From NCBI RefSeq assembly GCF_008035925.1, contig NZ_CP036264.1, positions 7,535,641 to 7,599,640 of the forward strand: 64,000 nucleotides of DNA. The letters are read 5' to 3'. Positions within the stretch are counted from its first letter, which is position 1, and every line of letters begins with the position of its first letter. The DNA comes from Stieleria maiorica (GTDB taxonomy: Bacteria > Planctomycetota > Planctomycetia > Pirellulales > Pirellulaceae). The notes below the pieces were generated by a model, which saw only the letters and a program-made list of their open reading frames with translations, made no database searches and was not told the origin of the DNA. Position numbers and translations under genes: made by a program. Positions 55,546 to 63,864 of the stretch are shown piece by piece.

Positions 55546-57531
55546 ATGATCCGCCCTCCACGTCATCTGATCCGATTTGCCTTTCTGGCCGCAGCTGTGG
55601 CTCTGATTTCCAGCCCCCTGTTCGCCCAGGCTCCACAGAACGACCGGGCTGTCCTGCCGCCGCCCGTGGTCCCGCCTCCGATCGATGCAACATCGGACGA
55701 TGATCTTCCACAGGACCTTTCGTCGGCCGAGGAATCCGAGGTGGAGTACATGGCGGCCGGTCCGCTGCACGAGTCGTACGCCGAACCCTACGCGGCTGAT
55801 CCCCAACCGGCCCCGACCGCGCCGCGAGAGCCTCCGCCGCCGGTCAAGGAATTGCCGCCGACGCTGCGCCCGGACAGCGAGAAATCGACTTGGGTCTCGG
55901 GGTATTGGGATTGGGATCCGCAGCGAAACGACTTCGTCTGGATCAGCGGTGTGTGGCGCGAGGTGCCGCCGGATCGACGTTGGGTTCCGGGGTATTGGGA
56001 AGCGGCCGGCGATGGATACCGGCGCGTCGCGGGCTTTTGGGCACATGATGAATCGTCGACGGTCGACTACTTGCCGCCGCCGCCGGAGTCACTCGATCAA
56101 GGACCCGTTTCTCCGGCACCAAGTGACGATCACTTTTATGTCCCCGGAAACTGGACCTATCAATCAAACGAATACCAGTGGACGCCGGGGTTCTGGGCGA
56201 GGTGCCAACCCGATTGGGTTTGGGTTCCCAATCAGTATGTCTGGACGCCGCGGGGGTGTATCTTCCGATCCGGGTATTGGGACTACCGTTTTCATCGGCG
56301 AGGTGTGTTGTTCACACCGGTCTATTATCGCTCGCCGATCTACTTGCGTCCTGGTTACTGGTATCGGCCCCGCTATGTCGTCAACACCGGTCTGAATCTG
56401 TTGGCCAATTTGTTCATTAATCCGCTTTACCGCAACTACTACTTTGGCAACTACTATGGCGCCGGTTACGGCAGCCAGTTTTATCCCTGGATCAACTATT
56501 ACCAGGGACCGCGGCGTTATGATCCGTTGTATTCGTATTATGGAATTCGTTCGTTGCACCATCGCGGGCCATCGTTGGATCACATCGCCCGGCAACATCA
56601 ACAGTTCAAGCGACACGAAGAACTCAGGCCGCCCCGTCACTACACGGCGCAACGTGGTCCCGGAAACGGCCAAGGGAACGGCAATCCATCGATCGGCGAT
56701 CGTGTCGCGCTGGCCAGTCGGATCGAAGACTTTGCCCGGCGGAATCCGGATGACATTCGCTTTCGGCGGTTGAGTGAGACGCAAGCCGAATCGATCGGGC
56801 GGTCCGCGGGGCAGTCGCTGGACCGGATGCAAAAAGCCAGAAAAGACTTCGAACGACTCTCCCCGTCAAAACAATCTCTGGAAGCCGCGGTCGCCGGGCG
56901 TTCCAACGCTCCATCGGACCGTGGCCGCATCTCCAGCTTTCGCCTGCCGACCGATGCGCCCACGCCGCGAGGCCTGCCGCGCGCGTCCGGAAACGATGGT
57001 CAGCCGCCAAGCGGGCGAACCGGAAATCCCTTTGATCGCGGGTTGAAGGCGTACGATCGCGGTGCCCGATCCGAGCGAGAGCGATTTCAAACGCCCGGGC
57101 AATTGCCGGGGAAATCATCCGGACAATCGCTCGGCCCGGTGCGTCAATTCGGTTCACCGCGAAGCAGCAATTCGAATCCTCCCTCGGGAATCGACCGGTC
57201 GACCTTCCGCGACCTGCCTACGATCCGTTCGACGCCTGATTTGAGATCCTCCGGCTCCATTCGATTGAGCCCCAATCGAATCAGCCCCAGTCTTTCACAG
57301 CCACCGGGACGTTCCTCCTCCGCGCGCCAGTTCTCTCCGCCTTCGATCGATCGCGGCAGCCGCGGTAACTTCGGTGGGTTGAAGGCGACCGGCAACCGTG
57401 GGAATGGGGGCGGGTTGAAGGCGCGTGGCGGTGGATTCGACGGGCCGAGCAGCTTTGGCGGCCGGGACGGCAGCCGAGGTGGTGGAAGGGGCGGATCCGG
57501 CGGTGGCAAGGCAAGGGGACGCGGCAAGTAG
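55546..57531 (+). CDS. Secreted YXWGXW-repeat protein with Arg/Gly-rich tail
   Basis: A 661-residue exported protein. Signal peptide LIRFAFLAAAVALISSPLFA; Pro-rich linker; then at least six aromatic repeat units (WVSGYWDWDPQRNDFVWI, WVPGYWE, VAGFWAHD, VPGNWTY, TPGFWAR, WVPNQYVWTPRG) that match the YXWGXW/BcpO-type pattern. Next comes a Tyr-rich segment (NYYFGNYYGAGYG, about 295-335), and the last 250 residues are Ser/Arg/Gly/Pro-rich and probably disordered, ending in RGGGRGGSGGGKARGRGK. ATG 55546 precedes the signal; the frame is open to 55477. A cell-envelope or matrix role is likely, but this is inference. Confidence 0.8.
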   Translation: MIRPPRHLIRFAFLAAAVALISSPLFAQAPQNDRAVLPPPVVPPPIDATSDDDLPQDLSSAEESEVEYMAAGPLHESYAEPYAADPQPAPTAPREPPPPVKELPPTLRPDSEKSTWVSGYWDWDPQRNDFVWISGVWREVPPDRRWVPGYWEAAGDGYRRVAGFWAHDESSTVDYLPPPPESLDQGPVSPAPSDDHFYVPGNWTYQSNEYQWTPGFWARCQPDWVWVPNQYVWTPRGCIFRSGYWDYRFHRRGVLFTPVYYRSPIYLRPGYWYRPRYVVNTGLNLLANLFINPLYRNYYFGNYYGAGYGSQFYPWINYYQGPRRYDPLYSYYGIRSLHHRGPSLDHIARQHQQFKRHEELRPPRHYTAQRGPGNGQGNGNPSIGDRVALASRIEDFARRNPDDIRFRRLSETQAESIGRSAGQSLDRMQKARKDFERLSPSKQSLEAAVAGRSNAPSDRGRISSFRLPTDAPTPRGLPRASGNDGQPPSGRTGNPFDRGLKAYDRGARSERERFQTPGQLPGKSSGQSLGPVRQFGSPRSSNSNPPSGIDRSTFRDLPTIRSTPDLRSSGSIRLSPNRISPSLSQPPGRSSSARQFSPPSIDRGSRGNFGGLKATGNRGNGGGLKARGGGFDGPSSFGGRDGSRGGGRGGSGGGKARGRGK

Positions 57532-57564
57532 GGCACCGCGGTTGCCGCGGCCGCGAGCTCGGTT

Positions 57565-57594
57565 GGCGAGCGTAGTTACGCTCGCCAGAGCGTG
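57565..57594. repeat. Palindrome, GTAGCTAC family (short copy)
   Basis: GGCGAGCGTAGTTACGCTC is the centre of a perfect 9-bp inverted repeat (57565-57586), followed by CAGAGCGTGG as in the copies at 24077 and 47650. Confidence 0.8.
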
Positions 57595-57682
57595 GAAAGC
57601 GGCGGGGAGCAACATTTCACCGCTCTCGCGGAAATGACGAGCCGGAAATCCGATCCCATCGCGATCGTCAGACGCCATCGCG

Positions 57683-57964
57683 ATGTTGGGGAATTTCTTA
57701 TCCGGATTCGTCTCTTTTCACGTTGGCCTCCTCTTCCGGCCCATCGTTTGCTCTCTCGGCGGTGCAGGGCCGAAATCCGGCGGGCGGGTGATCGCCAGCA
57801 TGACCGGATGGGGGCTGATCCCGATTGATCCCGATTCAGCGACCGAGCCGGTGTGTGTGGATACGACCGAAGATCCCGCGGCGCTCGAGAAGTTGTCGAC
57901 GTTGGTTGATGGCAAAGGTGGGACGGCGTCAGAGGGAACGTGGTCGCAGGATGACATTCTGTGA
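57683..57964 (+). CDS. Possible small protein upstream of the ATP synthase operon
   Basis: A 93-codon frame with ATG 57683 (or 57800). The first 35 residues are hydrophobic (FLSGFVSFHVGLLFRPIVCS); the tail is acidic (PVCVDTTEDPAALEKLSTLV). It ends 144 bases before the subunit B gene. No ribosome site or family supports it, so it may be chance; it is listed because its tail has protein-like composition and it is the only candidate in this spacer. Confidence 0.3.
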   Translation: MLGNFLSGFVSFHVGLLFRPIVCSLGGAGPKSGGRVIASMTGWGLIPIDPDSATEPVCVDTTEDPAALEKLSTLVDGKGGTASEGTWSQDDIL

Positions 57965-58107
57965 CAAAATGAACCACTAGTGTGCGTGTGCGGACATTCG
58001 TCTCGTATGGTCGTATGATCGCCGCGTCGGTTGACAATGACATCGATTCATCATCGCGATGCAGTGATGATGCCGTGGAATGAAACTCCAGTGCGGGGCG
58101 CATCATT

Positions 58108-59427
58108 GTGTCGTTTCCAGATCTCTTCTCGCATACTCGGGTGCTCTCGATCGTCGGAGACATTCTGACGATTCACGCCCGTGGAGTGGCGCTTGGCGAG
58201 TTGGCGCGGGTGAAGAATAGCGACGGCACGACATCGCTGGCGCAGGTCACCGAGATCGATTGCGAGCGTGTGTCGCTGCAAGTGTTTTCCGGCGGCAAGG
58301 GGCTGCGTTCCGACGCGCGGGTCAGCTTTTTAGGGCATGCGGCGCAGGTGTTGTTTTGCGATGACATCCTGGGTCGGGTTTTCAATGGCGTCGGCGAGCC
58401 GGTCGACGGCGGACCGGAATTGCTGGGGCAACGTCGCGTCGACGTCGGCGGCCCTTCGGTCAATCCGATGCGGCGGGTCGTGCCGTCAAAGATGATCGAG
58501 ACCCAGGTCCCCATGATCGACATCTTCAACTGCCTGGTCGAAAGTCAAAAAATCCCGATCTTTTCGATCGCCGGCGAACCCTACAACGAATTGCTCGCGC
58601 GGATCGCGATTCAAGCCGATGCCGATGTTGTCGTGTTTTGTGGATTGGGATTGATCTTTGACGAGTTCCATTTCTTCCGCGACACCTTCGAAAACGAAGG
58701 CGTGTTTCCTCGCACGGTGATGTTCGCCAACCGGGCATCGGATCCGATCGTGGAACGCTTGTTGGCACCGGATTTGGCGTTGAAAGTTGCCGAACGCTTT
58801 GCCGTGGAGCAGAACAAACGCGTGTTGGTGTTGATGACCGACATGACCGCCTTTGCCGACGCGCTCAAAGAGATCGGTGTGGCGATGGAACGCATCCCGT
58901 CCAACCGCGGTTACATGGGCGACTTGTACAGCCAGCTGGCGCTGCGTTACGAGCGGGCGTGTGACTACCGCGGTGCCGGTTCGGTGACGTTGTTGGCCGT
59001 GACCACCATGCCCGGAAACGATGTGACACACCCGGTGCCCGACAACACCGGTTACATCACCGAAGGACAATTTTATTTGCACGACGGGATGATCGACCCC
59101 TTCGGTTCGCTGTCCCGTTTGAAGCAACAGGTGATCGGCAAAGTCACTCGCGAAGACCACTCGGCGGTGATGAACACCATGATCCGTTTGTACTCCGGGG
59201 CTCGCAAGGCCGAACAGAAACAGCAAATGGCGTTCGAATTGTCGGCGATGGATCACAAATTGCTCAAGTTCGGCGAACTGTTCACCCGGCGGTTCATGCG
59301 GTTCGATGTCGCCGTGCCGCTGGAACAAGCGCTCGACCTGGGCTGGCAAACGATGGCGGAGTGCTTTGAGCCGCAAGAGTTGTTGATCCGCGAAAAATTG
59401 TTGAACAAGTATTACCCTGCATCATGA
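58108..59427 (+). CDS. atpB: V/A-type ATP synthase subunit B
   Basis: A 439-residue non-catalytic nucleotide-binding subunit of the rotary V/A-type ATPase. Typical segments: GRVFNGVGEPVDGGPELLG, MIETQVPMIDIFNCLVESQK, IFSIAGEPYNELLARIA in the place of the catalytic P-loop (degenerate, as expected for B), and PSNRGYMGDLYSQLALRYER. The first part (DILTIHARGVALGELARV) is the beta-barrel domain. GTG start. It is the first gene of the operon; subunit D overlaps its stop by 4 bases (ATGA at 59424). Confidence 0.95.
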   Translation: MSFPDLFSHTRVLSIVGDILTIHARGVALGELARVKNSDGTTSLAQVTEIDCERVSLQVFSGGKGLRSDARVSFLGHAAQVLFCDDILGRVFNGVGEPVDGGPELLGQRRVDVGGPSVNPMRRVVPSKMIETQVPMIDIFNCLVESQKIPIFSIAGEPYNELLARIAIQADADVVVFCGLGLIFDEFHFFRDTFENEGVFPRTVMFANRASDPIVERLLAPDLALKVAERFAVEQNKRVLVLMTDMTAFADALKEIGVAMERIPSNRGYMGDLYSQLALRYERACDYRGAGSVTLLAVTTMPGNDVTHPVPDNTGYITEGQFYLHDGMIDPFGSLSRLKQQVIGKVTREDHSAVMNTMIRLYSGARKAEQKQQMAFELSAMDHKLLKFGELFTRRFMRFDVAVPLEQALDLGWQTMAECFEPQELLIREKLLNKYYPAS

Positions 59428-60014
59428 CGCTGGCTTTAAATAAGACGACACTGAAACGAGAACGCGATCAAGCCAAGCTGTATCGCCGTTTCTTGCCTTC
59501 GTTGGAACTGAAACGTCAGCAGTTGCAGGCCGCTTGGCGGACGTCCAAACAGGAGTTGGCGGAGATCCAGGCCGAGGTCAGACGCATCGGCGATGATCTG
59601 CAAACACTGTACGCACTGATCGGCGCTTCGACGATCGACATCGCCGAGATGGCCCAATGGGTCCGCGTCACCAAGGTCGACGTGACAACGGAAAATGTCG
59701 TCGGAACGGCGGTTCCTAAGTTCGGCGAGTTGCATTTGGAAGTCGACCCGTACTCGCGTTTGGCGATGCCGTTCTGGGTCGATTCGCTCGTCAAGGCGCT
59801 CCAGCAAATGGTTCGGCTGCGCGTCCAATCGAACATCGCCCGGCAGCGTACCGAGACGCTCGGCGCGGCGCTGCGGCGTGTGACACAACGGGTGAATCTT
59901 TTTGACAAGGTCTTGATTCCGAAAGCCGAGGAGAACATCCGTCGCATCGTGATTTTTCTGTCCGACCAAGAACGCGCGGCGGTCGTGCGGTCGAAAATAG
60001 CCAAATCTCGGTAA
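59424..60014 (+). CDS. atpD: V/A-type ATP synthase subunit D
   Basis: A 196-residue central-stalk subunit. It begins with the family pattern ALNKTTLKRERDQAKLYRRF, which starts the long antiparallel coiled coil, and ends with the second helix (RRVTQRVNLFDKVLIPKAEE NIRR). It should form the rotor axle inside the A3B3 hexamer. It overlaps subunit B by ATGA and is followed 15 bases later by subunit I, with GGAGGAG before that gene's ATG. Confidence 0.95.
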   Translation: MTLALNKTTLKRERDQAKLYRRFLPSLELKRQQLQAAWRTSKQELAEIQAEVRRIGDDLQTLYALIGASTIDIAEMAQWVRVTKVDVTTENVVGTAVPKFGELHLEVDPYSRLAMPFWVDSLVKALQQMVRLRVQSNIARQRTETLGAALRRVTQRVNLFDKVLIPKAEENIRRIVIFLSDQERAAVVRSKIAKSR

Positions 60015-60029
60015 GCGGAGGAGCAGCAG

Positions 60030-61928
60030 ATGGCGATCGTTCCGCTCCAGCGGGTGACTCTGATCGGGGAATTGAAACACCGCGACAGTGTCTTGGCGGA
60101 TTTGCAGCGGTTGGGCTGTGTGCACGTGGTGGATCTGGTCAATGACGGCGGCAAACCGGCGGGAACGGCGATCCGTGCCGAGGATTTGAAGTCGGCGATC
60201 ACGTATCTGGAGAACTGTCCCGAAAAACGCCCCGGTTCGTCGCCGTCAAAGAGTTCGACGAACATCGCCGCCATCGGTCCGGGCGATGTCCAACGAATCG
60301 CCAGCGAGGTATTGCAGATCGAATCCGAATCGCGAGCCTTGGCCGAAGAACAGGAATTGGTTGCCGAGACGATCGAGCAAACGCGGCCCTGGGGTGATTT
60401 TCAGTTGTCCACGGCAGATGAGCTGCGGGGACGACGGTTCTTTTTTTATCGGTTGTTGCGCCGGGATGCCCGCCAGATTCCGGCAGCCGTCTTTGCCGAC
60501 GGCTACGTCAACGTCGTCAACACGGATCCGCAAAATGAATACTGGGTGATCGTTGCCAAACAGGCACCCGGTGACATGCCTTGCGATCCGGAAGAGTTGG
60601 ATCCGCGTTCGCTGTCTCAACTGCAATCGCGGTTGACGGAAATCGGCGAGCAGCGAGAACAGTTGCAAGTGCGGCGGATCGCCCTGACACGTTGGCTCGG
60701 TTGCTTGCGAGACGCACTGGCGGCCACCGAGGATGAAACGGCGCGGATGAACGCCAAGCAACGTTCGTTGGTCGATGGTCCGGTCTTTGCCTTGCAGGGC
60801 TGGGCACCACGCCGTCAACTACCGGCGCTGGAAACCTTCGCACGGCAAAACACGTTGGCGCTGCATCACAGCCCGCCTGAACATGATGAATTGCCGCCGA
60901 CCCTGCTCAGCAATCCCGCCCCGGTTGCCGGTGCCGAAGGTGCCGTGACATTCTTCATGACGCCGGGCTATCGCGCCTGGGATCCGACGTGGGTGATGTT
61001 CTTTTCCTTTGCCGCGTTCTTTGCCATGATCCTGGCCGACGCCGGTTACGGTGTCGTGTTGGGGGTTCTGGTTGGTTTGTCCGCCCGACGGCTCGGCCAA
61101 ACCGCGGCGGGACGAAAGTTCCGTCAGCTGGCCGTGTTCATGGTCGTGGTCACGATTGTGTATGGGCTTTTGATCGGAAGCTTCTTCGGCGTCGCCCCGC
61201 CGGCGGGAAGCTGGTTTGATGCCCTGGTGATCAAAAGTGGTGGCGTCACGATCATGAAAGACCAAGAAGCGATGATGTTGATCTCGGGTACCATCGGCGT
61301 GTTTCATTTGGTCCTGGCCAATGCGGTGGTCGCCTGGCGCTGGCTGGGCAGCGGGCATGCGTTTTCCGCGCTCGGCTGGGTGGTCGCGCTGGTCGGGGGA
61401 TGGTTGTTGACGCTAACTCTGTTGCCAAAGCCCGACATGATGGCGTTGATGGCCGAGCGGTTCGGGGGCGATGCCGCACGATGGACGGAGGCGACCGCAC
61501 AGACCGGGTGGTGGATGTTGGGTGGCGGGTTGCTGTTGGTGTTCTTGTTTTCCAGCACACGGCCGGTGTTTTCGTTCCGCCCACGCGACCTGCTGGGGCG
61601 ATGTCTTGATGGCGTGCTGGGGCTGACCGGCGTGACCAAGGCGTTTGGGGACGCGCTCAGTTACCTGCGGCTGTTCGCCCTGGGGCTGGCGAGTGCCCAG
61701 CTGGCTCTGTTGTTCAACCAAATGGCGTCTGACGCGGCGCAGGTCAAAGGTGTGGGGATTCTGTTGGGCATCCTGGTGTTTCTATTGGGGCACACATTGA
61801 ACTTCGTCTTGGCGGTCGTCAGCGGCGTGGTCCACGGACTGCGGTTGAACTGCATCGAATTTTTTAGCTGGTCCCTGACTGACGAGGGGCAACCGTTCCA
61901 GGCCTTTGAAATGAGAGCGAACAAGTGA
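60030..61928 (+). CDS. atpI: V/A-type ATP synthase subunit I (a-subunit)
   Basis: A 632-residue stator subunit. The N-terminal half (about 1-310) is cytoplasmic and helical (IVPLQRVTLIGELKHRDSVL). The C-terminal half has about eight membrane helices (FAAFFAMILADAGYGVVLGV) and the conserved Arg in FGDALSYLRLFALGLASAQL that contacts the ion-binding Glu of the K ring. It carries the ion half-channels. GGAGGAG lies about 8 bases before ATG 60030. The stop shares one base with the start of subunit K (TGATG). Confidence 0.95.
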   Translation: MAIVPLQRVTLIGELKHRDSVLADLQRLGCVHVVDLVNDGGKPAGTAIRAEDLKSAITYLENCPEKRPGSSPSKSSTNIAAIGPGDVQRIASEVLQIESESRALAEEQELVAETIEQTRPWGDFQLSTADELRGRRFFFYRLLRRDARQIPAAVFADGYVNVVNTDPQNEYWVIVAKQAPGDMPCDPEELDPRSLSQLQSRLTEIGEQREQLQVRRIALTRWLGCLRDALAATEDETARMNAKQRSLVDGPVFALQGWAPRRQLPALETFARQNTLALHHSPPEHDELPPTLLSNPAPVAGAEGAVTFFMTPGYRAWDPTWVMFFSFAAFFAMILADAGYGVVLGVLVGLSARRLGQTAAGRKFRQLAVFMVVVTIVYGLLIGSFFGVAPPAGSWFDALVIKSGGVTIMKDQEAMMLISGTIGVFHLVLANAVVAWRWLGSGHAFSALGWVVALVGGWLLTLTLLPKPDMMALMAERFGGDAARWTEATAQTGWWMLGGGLLLVFLFSSTRPVFSFRPRDLLGRCLDGVLGLTGVTKAFGDALSYLRLFALGLASAQLALLFNQMASDAAQVKGVGILLGILVFLLGHTLNFVLAVVSGVVHGLRLNCIEFFSWSLTDEGQPFQAFEMRANK

Positions 61929-62392
61929 TGGACGAGTCGATGGTGGAAATGTTGGGCAGGGTCGGCGTCTATGCCCCGCTATTCTTAGGCGCGATCGGCA
62001 GCATCCTGGGTTGTGCCGCCGGCGGGCAAGCCGCTTGCGGTGCGATGCTGGACGTCGAAGGCGGCTACGGGCGACTGATCGGCGTCTCCGCACTGCCGTC
62101 CTCGCAAACCATTTATGGCATCGTCGTGATGCTGTCGATGAACGGCAGTTTCCAAATCCAGGCCGCCCCGGGGATGTTTGCGATCGGGGTGCTGTGCGGG
62201 TTGGCGTTGTTGTTCAGCGGTTGGTTCCAAGGAAAATGTTGTGCGTCGGCGATTCACGCCACCAAGAGCAAACCCGAGGTCTTCGGGCTGTCGGTCGCAC
62301 CGGCGGCGATTGTCGAAGGTTTTGCCGTGTTCGCATTTGTTTTCGCTTTGATCCTTGCAGGCGGATTGCCCACCGCGGCCGGAGGTTCCTGA
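61928..62392 (+). CDS. atpK: V/A-type ATP synthase subunit K (ion-binding ring)
   Basis: A 154-residue proteolipid with four membrane helices, i.e. two fused hairpins. Helix 4 contains the ion-carrying Glu130 (SVAPAAIVEGFAVFAF). Helix 2 has Ser58-Ser59-Gln60-Thr61 (LPSSQTIYGIV) where the other hairpin would carry its Glu. Thus there is one carboxylate per four helices, as in V-type K subunits, and the Gln and Thr/Ser near the site are compatible with Na+ as well as H+ coupling. ATG 61928 overlaps the previous stop by one base. Confidence 0.93.
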   Translation: MDESMVEMLGRVGVYAPLFLGAIGSILGCAAGGQAACGAMLDVEGGYGRLIGVSALPSSQTIYGIVVMLSMNGSFQIQAAPGMFAIGVLCGLALLFSGWFQGKCCASAIHATKSKPEVFGLSVAPAAIVEGFAVFAFVFALILAGGLPTAAGGS

Positions 62393-62396
62393 TTCC

Positions 62397-63068
62397 ATGT
62401 CATCTTCATCTCCGGATACCGGTGTCGGCGTTCAGGAATTGATCGACCGATTGAAATCCGAAGGCGTTCAGGAAGGCCAACAGCAGGCCGAGGCGTTGTT
62501 GGCTGAAGCCAAGAAGCAAGCGGCCAAAATCATCGATGCGGCCCGCGCCGAAGCCGATGTGATCGTCGCCGAGGCACAGAAACAGGCCCAGCGGACCGAA
62601 AACAACGGCAAACGGGCGCTCCAATTGGCCAGCCGCGACACCAGTTTAAAACTCAAGGAACAGCTCCAGCACGAATTCCGAAGTTGGGTCGGCGGATTGG
62701 TTCGCGAGCAGTTTGACGATTCGAATTTCTTGATCCAATTGATCAAAGACGTCACCTCCCAGGCGGTCGCGGCGATCGATCACGGACCTCGGGGCGATGA
62801 TCTCGAACCGGCGGTCAAATTGAATCTGCTGGTCGCCGACGACGGTGACAAGTCGGTCGATGCGTTCATCAAGGGCCAAGCGGCGGAAATGTTGCGACGC
62901 GGTGTGGAGTTGAAAGCCGATCGCACGTTAAGCCAAGGCTTTCGCGTCCAGATCGTTCAGGACGACGTCGAAATCAACTTCAGCGACGAGGCGGTCACCG
63001 CGGCGCTGATGCGTTTTTTGGCCCCCAAATTTCGACAGCGGATCAGTTCGCTTGACGGGGAAGCCTGA
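62397..63068 (+). CDS. atpE: V/A-type ATP synthase subunit E
   Basis: A 223-residue peripheral-stalk subunit. The N-terminal half is a long Ala/Gln/Lys-rich helix (QQQAEALLAEAKKQAAKIID, EAQKQAQRTENNGKRAL), and the C-terminal half a globular domain (FRVQIVQDDVEINFSDEAV), the layout of subunit E. The ATG 62397 has GGAGG about 10 bases upstream. No separate subunit G or F gene is seen in the window part of the operon. Confidence 0.88.
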   Translation: MSSSSPDTGVGVQELIDRLKSEGVQEGQQQAEALLAEAKKQAAKIIDAARAEADVIVAEAQKQAQRTENNGKRALQLASRDTSLKLKEQLQHEFRSWVGGLVREQFDDSNFLIQLIKDVTSQAVAAIDHGPRGDDLEPAVKLNLLVADDGDKSVDAFIKGQAAEMLRRGVELKADRTLSQGFRVQIVQDDVEINFSDEAVTAALMRFLAPKFRQRISSLDGEA

Positions 63069-63074
63069 TTCGAA

Positions 63075-63737
63075 ATGGAATCCTATTACACGCTGATCGC
63101 ATCGCTTCCACCGCTGCCACGTGATTTTGATCGCGGGCCGATCCCGATCACGGCGGCCACGTTGTGGAATCGGCTGTCGATGCTGGACCACCACGACCGG
63201 GAAATCATCCGGCAGGTGTCCGATTTTTTTCGTTGGGACCGGCAACCGCGCGACCGCAGCGACGCCGAGATTCGCGTCACCCATCGCCGTCTGGCGAGCG
63301 AAATTCGGCATCCGCTAGTCGCCCGTCTGGTCCACCACCGGATCGAGATGCGAATCGTCGTTGCCGCGCTACGCTGTCAACGCGATGGATTGCCCCAGCC
63401 AGACTTCCCCGAGTTACCGTTGTCCGTCTGGATCCGTCGGCACTGGGACGAACCCTGTTTTCGGCTGAATCACCGTTTCGATTGGCTGTCGCGATTTTGT
63501 CAGGCGCTCGATGAAGATCAACCCCAACGCGCGCAGTGGCACCTGTTCACGGAATTATGGAATCTTTGGTGTCGCTTGGACGACCACTACACCTTCTCTT
63601 TCGAGTCGGTCGTGTTGTACCTGGCCCGCTGGGAAATCCTGCATCGTTGGGCCAGCCAAGACGAGCGGCGGGGCCGACAACGGTTCAACGATCTGGTCGA
63701 AGACATTTTGCACGTTGGAGGTGTGGATGCCGTGTGA
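63075..63737 (+). CDS. DUF2764-family protein of the V-type ATPase operon
   Basis: A 220-residue protein that starts MESYYTLIASLPPLP, the typical beginning of the DUF2764 family found between subunits E and A in V-type ATPase operons of chlamydiae and spirochaetes. It is helical, rich in Trp, Arg and His, and may replace subunit C (the connector between rotor and stator), but this is unproven. It lies 6 bases after subunit E and 127 bases before subunit A. Confidence 0.8.
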   Translation: MESYYTLIASLPPLPRDFDRGPIPITAATLWNRLSMLDHHDREIIRQVSDFFRWDRQPRDRSDAEIRVTHRRLASEIRHPLVARLVHHRIEMRIVVAALRCQRDGLPQPDFPELPLSVWIRRHWDEPCFRLNHRFDWLSRFCQALDEDQPQRAQWHLFTELWNLWCRLDDHYTFSFESVVLYLARWEILHRWASQDERRGRQRFNDLVEDILHVGGVDAV

Positions 63738-63864
63738 CCGAGGGCGCCGCGAGGCCCGTTGCTAACACGTGCGCCCTGGCATCATGCGACTGCTACGACA
63801 CTGACCCGATAACCCATTCACGACTCGCCACGCGTCTGCGTTTTGAACGACACTCGGAGATACG

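Larger units (their letters stand above)
57532..58107. other. Spacer before the ATP synthase operon
   Basis: About 575 bases with a GTAGTTAC-type palindrome near the start and one possible small gene (57683-57964). The promoter of the ATP synthase operon should lie after 57700. Confidence 0.5.
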
